64,000 nt of DNA from Carboxylicivirga mesophila (GCF_018271975.1 NZ_JAGUCN010000007.1:62001-126000); one strand, 5' to 3'; positions 27,027 to 36,864 are shown, numbered from the stretch's first letter. Notes: generated from the sequence alone by a model not told the origin. Numbers and translations: made by a program.

Positions 27027-29351
27027 ATGATGAAAGGTATATTCATATTGGCAGGCTTAACTTTTTGTTTAGCCTTAACAGCCCAAACAGTGGTATGGCA
27101 AGCCCAAGCCGAAGATGGAACATTGAGCGGAGCAACTGAGGTTGTTGAAGGCTGTGCCAATGCGTCGGGTGGTTTCTTTGTTAAGTTATCCAATAAAGCC
27201 AGTAATACCCTTAGCTTTAATAATATTGAGCTAAGCAAAGCAGGTAACTACAAACTATCGGTTTATCATTTTAATGCTAGTCCTGTGGATCTAGTAATAG
27301 AGGTGAATGGTAATTCGCTGGGAACAAAAGAGTTTCCGGCGGGTGTCTGGTGTTATCAGGGGAGTGCCATCGAAACAGTTTTTGATGTGGAGCTTTCAGT
27401 GGGTACAAATTCCATATTGCTCAGGCCCGAGGAAGGTCTTGGCTCGCCATTGCTTGACAGGTTGGTGCTTATTGATCAGTCAGGCGACCTTAAGCCACAG
27501 AAGTACTATGTTAGTAGCTCTTTCGGAAACGACACTAATGCAGGAACATCTTCGGAAAATCCATGGGCCAGTCTGGCACGTGCCAGTGATCAACTCTTAA
27601 ACCCGGGTGATTCGGTTCTGTTTAAATCCGGCGATACTTTTATTGGTCAGTTGCAAATCAATCGCTCCGGAACAAAAGATATGCCATTGTATTTTGGAAA
27701 ATATGGTGAAGGAGATTTGCCTGTCCTGGACGGTGCATTAGCCGAAGGTGGTGCACATTTAACGACGGTTGCAATCACCAATCAGGATAATATTGAATTG
27801 GCGTTTCTCGAAATTACCAATAATCGTCAGACCTCTCGTGCCGGCGTGTCTGATAACCTGGCCTATGGTATTGATGTTCAGAATACAGGTCCTGATACGC
27901 TGCGAAATTATCATTTTCATGATCTGACCGTTCGTGATATTTTTGCGCCAACTACAGAAAATCAGGATTTTAACGCTATAAAAGTTTCGGCTATTAACTT
28001 TTTCACAAGCAAAAATACGGAAGTAGGTAAAGAACGTAATATTCAGGATGTTTTGGTTGAGAATTGTTATATCGCCCGCACTACCCGTTTAGGCATAAAA
28101 ACCGGTCATGCCGGAGGAGATGAAGGTGTAGGGAATGATTCCATCAACCGAAATATGAACCTAGTGTTTCGCAACAATCATTTCTACCAAACCGGCGGAA
28201 CTTGTATTCTTCCTACTAAAACCTACAACTGTCTGATCGAACACAATATTTTTGAAGAGCCAGGGTCAGATGCCGATCCACGCATGGCCAACCGGGGGAG
28301 TAGTGTTTGGTTTTTCAGCAGCCGCAATGGCATCTCACAATATAACAAGTGCTATAGTGTTCGCGGATATGCCGACTCATACAGTCAGCATATTGATTTT
28401 GGAAATCGCAATATTATTATGCAGTACAATTATAGCGAGGATAGTGAAGGTGGTTTTGTGGAAATATTGGGAGAAAATGTGAATTCAACCTACCGTTTTA
28501 ATGTGAGTGTGAATGATGGTTTTAGAGATTTTAAAGGGAATACCTTATGGGTATCGGCTTATGCTGGTAAAGATCGTGACATTTTATCTGATAGTAGCTT
28601 TATCTATAATAATTCGGTATATGTGGATGCGGCCATTACACCGGATATCTCCTTTGTAGGAAAAAATATTTTCGTTTATAATAATATTTTTCAAGCTACC
28701 GGAGCTGCTACTATCGGACAGGAGGTAACAATGGAAATTGAGCCAGGCAGCCAGTTGTACATGTCAAATAACCTATATTACGGCAACATTACTAGTACAT
28801 TTAAAAATTATGATAGTAGTCCTGTAAATGGCAATCCCTTATATGTGAATGGAGGTGGTTTAACAAGTGAAGACTATAGAGTTACTGATGATAGTCCGGC
28901 TATTAATGCAGGAAAACAATTTCCTGAACCTGTTTTTCCAATGGCCGGTAAGGGAATTTTCAAGGATATTGCAATCACACCCAATGTAGATATGTTTGGC
29001 AATCCGGTTGGCGTATCAGATTCAGTCCCAAATATAGGTGCCGATAATCGAAATAATTCCTATGTGGGCATACATGATCTTGAGTTAGTTCTAGAAGAGT
29101 CGATGACTATCTATCCCAACCCTGTAGAAGATCAGGTGATAGTAACTGTGCATGGCGTAAAAAAAGGAAAAGTATCGCTTGTTTTGTCTGATATAAAAGG
29201 AACTTTGTTACAGCAAAAAGAAATGGATATAAACCCTAATTTTAACCAACTGAAGATGACTATTGATCCTGATTTGCGCAACGGAATTTATATCTTAAGT
29301 ATCGAGGAAAAAGGTAAGTATGTCAGTAAAAAAGTAGTGATCTACCGATAA
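27027..29351 (+). CDS. Secreted CBM-like plus parallel beta-helix protein with T9SS tail
   Basis: The frame is open from a TTG at 26919, but that stretch holds promoter copy C and encodes no signal peptide, so the start is ATG 27027 (or 27030), giving MMKGIFILAGLTF. Order of parts: signal peptide; a CBM6/35-like beta-sandwich (about 22-150, VWQAQAEDGTLSGA ... LLDRLVLID); a parallel beta-helix (about 160-690); a T9SS sorting domain (TIYPNPVEDQVIV ... KKVVIYR). The helix part is clearly paralogous to the protein at 12.8 kb (NPGDSVLFKSGDTFIGQLQI; YNYSEDSEGGFVEILG). It probably acts on the same polymer, with the added binding module giving reach. It forms its own unit just before the regulator gene. 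Confidence 0.75.
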   Translation: MMKGIFILAGLTFCLALTAQTVVWQAQAEDGTLSGATEVVEGCANASGGFFVKLSNKASNTLSFNNIELSKAGNYKLSVYHFNASPVDLVIEVNGNSLGTKEFPAGVWCYQGSAIETVFDVELSVGTNSILLRPEEGLGSPLLDRLVLIDQSGDLKPQKYYVSSSFGNDTNAGTSSENPWASLARASDQLLNPGDSVLFKSGDTFIGQLQINRSGTKDMPLYFGKYGEGDLPVLDGALAEGGAHLTTVAITNQDNIELAFLEITNNRQTSRAGVSDNLAYGIDVQNTGPDTLRNYHFHDLTVRDIFAPTTENQDFNAIKVSAINFFTSKNTEVGKERNIQDVLVENCYIARTTRLGIKTGHAGGDEGVGNDSINRNMNLVFRNNHFYQTGGTCILPTKTYNCLIEHNIFEEPGSDADPRMANRGSSVWFFSSRNGISQYNKCYSVRGYADSYSQHIDFGNRNIIMQYNYSEDSEGGFVEILGENVNSTYRFNVSVNDGFRDFKGNTLWVSAYAGKDRDILSDSSFIYNNSVYVDAAITPDISFVGKNIFVYNNIFQATGAATIGQEVTMEIEPGSQLYMSNNLYYGNITSTFKNYDSSPVNGNPLYVNGGGLTSEDYRVTDDSPAINAGKQFPEPVFPMAGKGIFKDIAITPNVDMFGNPVGVSDSVPNIGADNRNNSYVGIHDLELVLEESMTIYPNPVEDQVIVTVHGVKKGKVSLVLSDIKGTLLQQKEMDINPNFNQLKMTIDPDLRNGIYILSIEEKGKYVSKKVVIYR

Positions 29352-29407
29352 GATGACCCAATAGCCGCCAACCTGACTTTTTAAGTTCAATTATCTTTTA
29401 AAAATGG

Positions 29408-29415
29408 TATTTTTG
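29408..29415 (+). promoter_or_regulatory. -7-like box next to the regulator start codon
   Basis: TATTTTTG, a full match to TAnnTTTG, ends four bases before the ATG of the hybrid regulator. If used, the message would have almost no 5' leader. A -33 TTTG is not evident. Confidence 0.35.
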
Positions 29416-29419
29416 AATT

Positions 29420-32400
29420 ATGAGTAAAGGGAAAAAGTGTTTTTACATAGTAAGTTTAAGCTTATTACTTATAGGTTTTTTATCTAAAGCCAATGAAAAT
29501 GTTCGCTTCGAACACCTGGCTTTGCCACCTGGCATTAATTCTACCGTAAAATGCCTGATAGAAGATTCAGAAGGTTTTATGTGGTTTGGCACTTCCAACG
29601 GATTGGCCATGTATGATGCCTATTACCTAAGGCAGGTTGATTTAGTATCTGATGGAATACCAGGGTCATTTGGCTCCATAAATGCTCTGGCTGAAGATAA
29701 GATGCAACAAATATGGATTGGTACTGAAAATGGTGTTTTTATATACAATAAAACCACAGAAACTTCAAAACGAATTGATGATGAATACCTAAGGGGAGTT
29801 CAGTGTCGCACTATCCATATTGGATCGAATGATGAGATTTTTATCGGCACGGCAGTTGGTTTTTTTATTTACGATCACGAAGGGAGGTATCAGGAGCGTT
29901 ATCTTCACCAGGCCGAAATGGGAAGTGGTTTAAGTCATAATATGGTACGTTGCTTTTATGAAGATAAAGGTCAGCGTATATGGATCGGAACCTTTGATGG
30001 ATTGAATTGCCTGGACAGGAAGAAGAAAGAAGTAAAGAAATACAGATTGCAGCCTGAATCAAGTTTAAAAAATAACAACTTGATCCTAAGTATTCAACCG
30101 CGTTATCAGGATTCGGATAGTATATTATTGGTTGGAACTGAAACAGGTTTATGTGTTTTCAATACTGTAACTGGTGAGTATTCAAACTTCCGGCATGTTA
30201 AAGGCAAAAATTCCCTTAGTAATGATGTGATCAAGTCAATCTGCGTAGATGGAGCTAATGTGTGGATGGGAACTGATCTGGGCCTGAATCTGTTTAATAC
30301 AACTGAAGAGCGGTTTTATAATTATTTCCACGACTATAGAAATACCTTTTCAATAGCAAATAACGTCATTCACCAGGTATTTGTCGATCGACAGAAAAAC
30401 CTATGGCTGGCAACTGACAATGGAATTGATAAGATGTACTTGCGCAGTAGTAAGGTATTGCTCAATAGGTTTTATGAGTCGTCGAAAGTGCTGGAAGGAG
30501 AATTAAATGTCACAGGCTTATGTGGCACAATTAATGGAGATGTATGGTTAGCCACCAGGGAAGGTTTGATTCAGTATAATAAAAAACATAATGAATATCA
30601 AAGATACTTGCCTCCCAAATTACTGCACAATAAAATTAGTGATGTGCTTTGTGACAATAACGGGATGTTTTGGATATCGACTCCAGGAGGTTTAAATACT
30701 TATGATAGTCGAATAGCTGACTTTAAAAGTTATGAGGCTGATGTTCATAATGCTAATGCGCTAAAAACAAATTATATTCATGTTCTTGCTCAAAGTAGTT
30801 ACGCAATATGGATCGGTTCATACGATAAAGGTCTGCATAAAGTAGTAAAAGATGAAAAAGGACAGCTTAAATTTCATAATTTCCGTCACCAGCCTAATAA
30901 CAGAAATTCGATCAATTCGGACAGGGTAACTGATGTAATTGCCGATCAAAAAGATAATATATGGATATCAACCAGTAAGGGACTTAATAAAATAGATGAA
31001 TTAAGAGGTGTAGTGGAACGTTTAAATGTTATCCCTAATGCGAATAATCAGTATGTAGGTGATTTGTTTATTGATAAAAGTAATACACTCTGGATTGCTA
31101 CATATCACGGTTTGTTTTATACTGACACCGATGAGGTAAGGTTCAAAAAAGTTGAAGAGATTACCTTTGATATTCAATCTGTAGCAGTTGTGGGATCAGG
31201 AGTGTACTTGGTTTCAAATAATGTCTTCTACTTCTTTGATCTATCAAGTCGCGAACTTTTGCGCATTCCCAATGCAGATTTAGGCCTTAGATCAATTTTA
31301 AATGTAGAAATCCTCGAGGATGATAAACTTGTCCTTTATGGGAAAGAGGGATTTGTGACTTTCAATATGAATGATGTTGAAATTGATACAAATATCCCTA
31401 AAGTCAACTGGACCAACTTCTCAATACTAAGTGAAGATATTAAACCTTTCAGAATGCGTGATGACCGATATGTGATCAATCGTCGTATCAATGAAATGGA
31501 GAATATAGAGCTGAAATACAGTGAGAATACATTCCGTTTAGATTTTTCTTCATTGCAATATAGCCATGGTAAAGATTGCAGTTATATGTTCTTGCTAGAT
31601 GGTTATGATAAAGAATGGCGAACGACCTTGCCAAACCAGGCCTATGTGTCATATACACAGGTGCGCCCAGGTAAATACACTTTGAAAGTAAAAGCATCGA
31701 ATAAATATGGATTATTCAATGATGAATGGCGTGAAATAGCTATTAGGATTAAACCTCCTTTATACTTGTCTTTGTGGGCAATAATATTCTATGTTGTTGT
31801 TCTAGTTATGTTGTTTGTCATATCCAGAAAGTTGCTTATAGCTAGGGAGAAAGCGAACAGTGATATTCGATTCCAAACGATGCAGCGCCAAAAAAGTGAA
31901 GAACTGGTAGAAATAAAAACACGATTTTTTACCAATATCTCACATGAACTAAAAACGCCACTAACACTTATCAGTAGCCCGGTAGATGACTTGTTAGCAT
32001 CGGAGCCTGATGAACCGATTAAATCGTCATTAATGTTGGTTAAGCGAAATACCGACAGGCTTAAGAATCTTGTCAACCAAATACTTGATATTCGTAAGAT
32101 AGAAAGGGGTGGAGAGAAGTTATCCGTTCAGGAGTACGATATTATTCGTTTTTGCGATCGTGTTATTGGTCAGTTTAAAGAGGAAGCTGAGCGGCGTAAT
32201 ATGCTACTGCAATACAATACCAGCGAATCATCATTAATGATGTGGTTCGATATGGAGAAACTGGAAAAAGTATTGGTCAATTTACTTTCCAATGCCTTTA
32301 AGTTTACGCCTGATGGCGGATTTATCCGAATTGAAGTGAAGGATGCAAGGAAGCTGGCAGGCAAATTGAATGAAGTGCAGATCGCCATCACCGATGATGG

Positions 32401-33466
32401 CTGTGGCATCAGTAAACATGCTCAATCTGATGTTTTTGATCGATTCAATACTCAGGCTTCCCCTAATTACAGTAATCAACAAGGTACAGGTATTGGCTTG
32501 TCACTGGTAAAAGAGTATGTTACTATGCACGGTGGACAAATCAAGCTTGAAAGTGAACTGGATAGTGGTAGTTGTTTTTCTTTTTCCATTCCTCTCGATA
32601 GAAATAAGTTTGATAAGTATGAAGAGCAAATTGACTTAATAGAAGCAGAAGCAGAAGAGGTTGAAGCTAAACAGAGCGCCTCCGAAGAGATCGCTAAAGT
32701 TAACCTGGAGCAGGAAAGTGGAAAAATACTTATCCTTGTGGTTGAGGATGATAATGATATGCGTGAGTATATTATTTCCGGTTTAAAGAAGCAATATAAG
32801 GTAATCTCGGCCGAAAATGGTGTTCAGGGGCAAAAGTTGGCTGTCAAAGAAGTGCCTGACATTATTATTTCCGACTGGATGATGCCCCAAATGAACGGCA
32901 TTGAATTGTGCAATAAGGTTAAAAATGACCTCAGAACTTGCCATATTCCCCTTATCTTGTTAACAGCAAAAGGTGGATTGGAAAGTAAAACTGAAGGTAT
33001 TGAAACAGGTGCAGATGACTATATTCAAAAGCCATTCAGTATGGCCTATTTGCAGGTACGTATCAAGAATCTGTGGCAACAGCGAGAACGACTTAAGAAG
33101 GTCTATCAAAAGCAAACCAACCTGGAGCCTTCAGAGGTAACAGTAACATCATTGGATGAAAAATTCCTGTCTGATCTGATGAACTTGCTTGAGAAAGATA
33201 TGGATAACCCTGAACTCAATGTTAAAACAATGAGTGAAATGATGGGAATGAGTCACACAAATCTTTATCGTAAAATCAAGGCGCTGACAGGACAAACTGC
33301 TACAGAATTTATTCGTACCATCAGACTGAAAAGAGCAGCCCAGCTTCTTAAAGCAGGTCAGTTAAATGTGAGTGAAGTGATGTATATGGTTGGTTTTTCG
33401 CACCGTTCCTATTTTACACAAAGCTTCAAAGCCATGTATGGCGTATCGCCAAAAGAATATAAGTAA
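29420..33466 (+). CDS. Hybrid two-component system regulator (HTCS)
   Basis: 1348 residues joining sensor, kinase and transcription factor. Signal segment (about 6-25); a double propeller of Reg_prop repeats (about 30-690, with repeated MWFGTSNGL, IWIGTENGV, LWLATDNGI blocks); a Y_Y_Y domain (about 700-775); one membrane helix (about 783-803); HisKA with His842 in TNISHELKTPLT; HATPase with NLLSNAFKFTPDGG and GTGIGLSLV; a receiver domain with Asp1152 in IIISDWMMPQMNG; and a C-terminal AraC-type HTH (about 1252-1348). Proteins of this type sense oligosaccharide in the periplasm and switch on their own degradation locus. It is the only regulator in region 1, so it is the natural candidate to bind the shared elements at 10.5, 12.7 and 27.0 kb. 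Confidence 0.96.
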   Translation: MSKGKKCFYIVSLSLLLIGFLSKANENVRFEHLALPPGINSTVKCLIEDSEGFMWFGTSNGLAMYDAYYLRQVDLVSDGIPGSFGSINALAEDKMQQIWIGTENGVFIYNKTTETSKRIDDEYLRGVQCRTIHIGSNDEIFIGTAVGFFIYDHEGRYQERYLHQAEMGSGLSHNMVRCFYEDKGQRIWIGTFDGLNCLDRKKKEVKKYRLQPESSLKNNNLILSIQPRYQDSDSILLVGTETGLCVFNTVTGEYSNFRHVKGKNSLSNDVIKSICVDGANVWMGTDLGLNLFNTTEERFYNYFHDYRNTFSIANNVIHQVFVDRQKNLWLATDNGIDKMYLRSSKVLLNRFYESSKVLEGELNVTGLCGTINGDVWLATREGLIQYNKKHNEYQRYLPPKLLHNKISDVLCDNNGMFWISTPGGLNTYDSRIADFKSYEADVHNANALKTNYIHVLAQSSYAIWIGSYDKGLHKVVKDEKGQLKFHNFRHQPNNRNSINSDRVTDVIADQKDNIWISTSKGLNKIDELRGVVERLNVIPNANNQYVGDLFIDKSNTLWIATYHGLFYTDTDEVRFKKVEEITFDIQSVAVVGSGVYLVSNNVFYFFDLSSRELLRIPNADLGLRSILNVEILEDDKLVLYGKEGFVTFNMNDVEIDTNIPKVNWTNFSILSEDIKPFRMRDDRYVINRRINEMENIELKYSENTFRLDFSSLQYSHGKDCSYMFLLDGYDKEWRTTLPNQAYVSYTQVRPGKYTLKVKASNKYGLFNDEWREIAIRIKPPLYLSLWAIIFYVVVLVMLFVISRKLLIAREKANSDIRFQTMQRQKSEELVEIKTRFFTNISHELKTPLTLISSPVDDLLASEPDEPIKSSLMLVKRNTDRLKNLVNQILDIRKIERGGEKLSVQEYDIIRFCDRVIGQFKEEAERRNMLLQYNTSESSLMMWFDMEKLEKVLVNLLSNAFKFTPDGGFIRIEVKDARKLAGKLNEVQIAITDDGCGISKHAQSDVFDRFNTQASPNYSNQQGTGIGLSLVKEYVTMHGGQIKLESELDSGSCFSFSIPLDRNKFDKYEEQIDLIEAEAEEVEAKQSASEEIAKVNLEQESGKILILVVEDDNDMREYIISGLKKQYKVISAENGVQGQKLAVKEVPDIIISDWMMPQMNGIELCNKVKNDLRTCHIPLILLTAKGGLESKTEGIETGADDYIQKPFSMAYLQVRIKNLWQQRERLKKVYQKQTNLEPSEVTVTSLDEKFLSDLMNLLEKDMDNPELNVKTMSEMMGMSHTNLYRKIKALTGQTATEFIRTIRLKRAAQLLKAGQLNVSEVMYMVGFSHRSYFTQSFKAMYGVSPKEYK

Positions 33467-33483
33467 ACACAACTATTAGTGCC

Positions 33484-33527
33484 AAAAGAAAGTCCTGAAT
33501 GTATTACATCCAGAACTTTCTTGTTTT
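33484..33527. terminator. Bidirectional terminator between convergent genes
   Basis: AAGAAAGT (33486-33493) pairs with ACTTTCTT (33515-33522), and the stem extends through CTG/CAG with one mismatch. It is followed by TGTTTT on the + strand and has A-rich flank (T-rich on the - strand) on the left. It lies between the stop codons of the regulator and the minus-strand beta-helix gene. Confidence 0.65.
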
Positions 33528-33541
33528 AACTTTTCAGGCTT

Positions 33542-34981
33542 TTATCTAATAAGCATTTTACGAGTGCAGGTTTGTCCATTGGCAATAAGCTTAACCAATA
33601 CGATGCCTTTTATATCAGATGGTAATACAATGCTGTTTGTTCCGGCAACCAGCTGGCTCGAATAGAGTTTTTGGCCACTTAATGCAAACACTTCAAGCAG
33701 ACTGTTGTCTGAATTGGCGATTTTTACTTTAAATGCACCATTATTTGGATTAGGAGTTATCGATACTTCCATTGCTTCTCTTTGAATAGTTGTTGCAGTA
33801 GTATATTCAAAGGAACCCATATCAGGTGCGCTACCACGGCTTGTGCCCAGTATATCAGTTGATACAGCAGTTGTGGCATCAGCAGCATCAATGGCAACAC
33901 TACCTGCTAGCAACGGTAAGGTGTAAACGCCATTTGCGCCTTTTGTAAATGTGCCAAAGCTAATGGCGGCTTCTGTGGCGCTTTCTCCGGCGATGCAGTC
34001 TGTTCCAATTGCATTTGCATAGGCATTAGAGATGATATTGTGATGATTGATGCCTCTTCCTTCTATAATATCAAACACTTGTGGATCTGTTCCACCAATA
34101 TCAAGACCTGTGCCCCATTTATTTTCTAGTGAATTAAACAGGATAGAGTTGGTGAGGGTAAGGGATTTCCCTTTTATAAAACGAATACCTACAGCCATTG
34201 GATTATTTGCCGGATTAATAATTTTTGTATAAGCCAACGTTGAGCTATTCATTGTAATTGTGCCTTTAGTAGCATCTGCATTTTCAGAAAAGATTGCTGC
34301 TCCCTGATCCTTGTTTGAACCAGTTACAGAATTGTTGTAAATAACAGAATTATTGATCGTGATATCATTAAGCTGGGTATCATTAGAGGATTGTCCAAAT
34401 ATAGCAGCACCTTTTAAACCACCAGATACGTTATTGGCAATGCAACTGTTGGTGATGTTTATGCTGCCCCATGATATAATAGCTCCACCATTTGCACCCG
34501 AATAACAATTTAATAGGTTACAGTGATCAATGGTGATCGATTGCCCTGCATATACAGCAATAGCTCCACCTGCCGTGGTACTGTTTCCATATCTGAGAGT
34601 CATGTTTTTAATAGTTACTTCGGCTGATGATCCAAGACTTATTATTCGCTTATTTGATTCTGCACCTGTACCAATATAATCAGGTTCGTTAGCCTGAGCC
34701 TGAATGATCACAGCATTGGCATCGTCATCCACACCTTTAATGGTAATGCTTTTATCAATCAAGATATTAGGTTGTGTATATGTACCGGCAGCCACTTTTA
34801 TCATATCATTATCCGATGACTGATCAACTGCGTGGTAGATAGTGGCAAAAGCTGAGGATTCGCTTTGACCGTCATTACCATTGTCTCCACTTGCACCATT
34901 AACATACCATGTTGTCTGGGCAAGTGAAACGGTGCTTACTGCAAAAAAAAGAGATAGGAGTAGAAGTTGAAATTGTTTCAT
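33542..34981 (-). CDS. Secreted beta-helix repeat protein with T9SS tail
   Basis: 479 residues, the only minus-strand gene in region 1. Signal peptide ends VSLAQ; then TTWYVNGASGDNGNDGQS and stacked repeats with GGAI, SITIDHCNLLNC, INITNSCIANN, ITINNSVIYNN and LTLTNSILFN, the pattern of a parallel beta-helix of the polymorphic-outer-membrane-protein/right-handed-helix type. It ends with a T9SS sorting domain (SITPNPNNGAFKV ... KMLIR). It lacks the blocks shared by the other two beta-helix proteins, so an adhesive or structural surface role is as plausible as an enzymatic one. The upstream region at about 35.0 kb holds an imperfect hairpin. Confidence 0.7.
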   Translation of the reverse strand: MKQFQLLLLSLFFAVSTVSLAQTTWYVNGASGDNGNDGQSESSAFATIYHAVDQSSDNDMIKVAAGTYTQPNILIDKSITIKGVDDDANAVIIQAQANEPDYIGTGAESNKRIISLGSSAEVTIKNMTLRYGNSTTAGGAIAVYAGQSITIDHCNLLNCYSGANGGAIISWGSINITNSCIANNVSGGLKGAAIFGQSSNDTQLNDITINNSVIYNNSVTGSNKDQGAAIFSENADATKGTITMNSSTLAYTKIINPANNPMAVGIRFIKGKSLTLTNSILFNSLENKWGTGLDIGGTDPQVFDIIEGRGINHHNIISNAYANAIGTDCIAGESATEAAISFGTFTKGANGVYTLPLLAGSVAIDAADATTAVSTDILGTSRGSAPDMGSFEYTTATTIQREAMEVSITPNPNNGAFKVKIANSDNSLLEVFALSGQKLYSSQLVAGTNSIVLPSDIKGIVLVKLIANGQTCTRKMLIR

Positions 34982-35240
34982 AAAGATTGAATTAAGTTAA
35001 ACTAATTGAATTTTTTGAGTGATCGTAAATATGCGATCGTTCACTTTAAAAATAACTAACTATCAGAAGGTGGGTGTTTTGTATGTTACATATAATTAGC
35101 GCATAACGCAATTAAGTAACACAAATACGACAAGATGTAACACATATATAGCATGATGCCTATGTGTTATTAATAGACCTTTATATGAAAAGCTAAACAA
35201 TAGCAAGTCTGTATGTTTGTTTCTACAGAATTGAAAAAAA
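34982..35240. promoter_or_regulatory. Divergent intergenic region with GTAACACA repeats
   Basis: No long gene. GTAACACA occurs at 35116-35123 and 35137-35144 in direct repeat 21 bp apart (two helical turns). The second copy starts a near-perfect hairpin, TAACACATA (35138-35146) with TATGTGTTA (35161-35169). An imperfect stem AGTGATCG/CGATCGTTCACT lies near 35.02-35.05 kb, closer to the minus-strand gene. These are candidate regulator sites for the 35.2-42.5 kb unit. Confidence 0.45.
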
Positions 35241-35348
35241 ATGAAGAAGACCTTAGTGAATAAACATTGGATTGAGGCATTGATTGTCATCCTGCTAATC
35301 GGAGGCATGATTTTTTTGCTGCGCATCTTATTCAAGGTGTATTTATAA
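35241..35348 (+). CDS. Small single-pass membrane protein, 35 residues
   Basis: ATG frame encoding MKKTLVNKHWIEALIV... with one strongly hydrophobic helix (about residues 12-28) flanked by Lys/Arg on both sides. It lies 17 bp upstream of the clan GH-A gene in the same direction and just after a pair of repeat sites. The frame has a good start context and the composition of a true small membrane protein, not of random DNA. I know no family for it. Confidence 0.5.
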   Translation: MKKTLVNKHWIEALIVILLIGGMIFLLRILFKVYL

Positions 35349-35365
35349 CCGTCTAAATTGTTATT

Positions 35366-36859
35366 ATGAATGATAATAAGAAATATTCTTTCATCTACAT
35401 TCGTGTCATGTTGATACTCATATTAGCTTTTGTGGCTTGTAGGGAAGGTAATAATAATGTGAGCTTACCACCTGACTCAACAGAAACGATTTACGATATT
35501 CTGGTGGATGCCAATTCACCAAAAGGAAGAGTCAGCCCACTCCTCATGGGATTTGGAACGATCTATTCATTTGAGAAGGATGAGATGTGGCAGAATGGAC
35601 AAGGTCTGATGCCAAGCATGTTAAAGCGTTTTAATACCGGAATCCTACGTTATCCTGGTGGGGCCCTGGTTAACCGTTATCACTGGAATAACTTAAACGG
35701 AGAAGGATGGAAAGATAACTGGAATCCAAACTACGATACCGCCAATGATAAGGATCCGCGCGAGTATATGGATGTTGATGAGTACATGATGAATGTGCAG
35801 GCAATTGATGCAGAACCAATGCTCGGAATCAATATGGGATCAGGTTTGAAATATGACCGTGTGCAGGATGGAATTGATGAAGCTGTGGCTTTAGTAAAGT
35901 ATTGTGAAGAACATGGCTATGCTGTCAGGTACTGGTATCTGGATAATGAACCTTATCATGATGGAGCCAACTATAAGATGACGGCCGCAGAATATGCCGA
36001 ACAGATCAATTTGTATGTGCCTGCAATGAAAGCAATAAATCCGGATATTGAAATTATAGTAAACTGGAAACATAATATTACAAGTGAGAATAATTCGCTG
36101 ATTACTTTAGTTGAAGCAGCCGGCATACATATCGATATAGTAGAAGTTCACTGGTACTGGCAATGGGGTGAATCAAGTTTTAATCTATGGAAAGATAACA
36201 GCCCTATGAGTACTAAAAACAAATGGTATAATGGTGGTTCTTATGCTGATGAAATAATGGCATTTAAACCATTAATGAACTCATTGGGATATCCTCACAT
36301 CAAGCTGGCAAGTAATGAATGGAATATTGGTCCTTCAGCATCCGAAGCCTCACATCCATCTAAATTTGAATCCGCGTTAATGCAATCAGAAATGTTTTCG
36401 CAATACATAGATGCAGGTATGCACATGGCTTGCTTTTGGGGTGCATACTGGCCACTTGCAGAACAAGGAACAAATACTGTGAATCGATATTTGCTTGACC
36501 CAACTGATGATTATAGTCAGAATCCTTCAGTTACCATGTTTGAATTGTTTGCCGATGCCATGGGAACGGAACAGGTTGAATGCCGTTCAATGATCAGTGA
36601 TGTTTATGACATCGCAATTCGTGATGATGTCAATGACCAATTGATCATTTATGTACTGAACAAAAAGGATTCAGGGGAATCGCTGTCGACAGGGATTAAA
36701 ATAAAGGGCTATGAGATAGGAACAGTCAATGCGATATCTTTTGTAGATACGATGATGTCAGAAAGTCATCTGGCAGGAATCGATGTCAAAGTGGAAGACG
36801 ATCGTTTGATTCTACATTTGCCTAAAAACTCCCTAACTAAAATCGTTGTAAAAAGATAA
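35366..36859 (+). CDS. Clan GH-A glycoside hydrolase (GH51/39/30-like), lipoprotein
   Basis: 497 residues, lipobox ILAFVAC. The protein has a TIM barrel with RYPGGALVNRYHW near the N-terminus, as in GH51- and GH79-type enzymes; the acid/base block YLDNEPYHD with Glu195; and the nucleophile block LASNEWNIG with Glu318. It ends with a small beta domain (about 415-497). Retaining exo- or endo-hydrolysis is expected; alpha-L-arabinofuranosidase (GH51-like) is one option, a galactan- or agarose-type endo-enzyme another. I cannot decide the family by eye. It opens a tight three-gene unit with two GH2 genes: 5 bp to the next. Confidence 0.7.
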   Translation: MNDNKKYSFIYIRVMLILILAFVACREGNNNVSLPPDSTETIYDILVDANSPKGRVSPLLMGFGTIYSFEKDEMWQNGQGLMPSMLKRFNTGILRYPGGALVNRYHWNNLNGEGWKDNWNPNYDTANDKDPREYMDVDEYMMNVQAIDAEPMLGINMGSGLKYDRVQDGIDEAVALVKYCEEHGYAVRYWYLDNEPYHDGANYKMTAAEYAEQINLYVPAMKAINPDIEIIVNWKHNITSENNSLITLVEAAGIHIDIVEVHWYWQWGESSFNLWKDNSPMSTKNKWYNGGSYADEIMAFKPLMNSLGYPHIKLASNEWNIGPSASEASHPSKFESALMQSEMFSQYIDAGMHMACFWGAYWPLAEQGTNTVNRYLLDPTDDYSQNPSVTMFELFADAMGTEQVECRSMISDVYDIAIRDDVNDQLIIYVLNKKDSGESLSTGIKIKGYEIGTVNAISFVDTMMSESHLAGIDVKVEDDRLILHLPKNSLTKIVVKR

Positions 36860-36864
36860 TAAAC

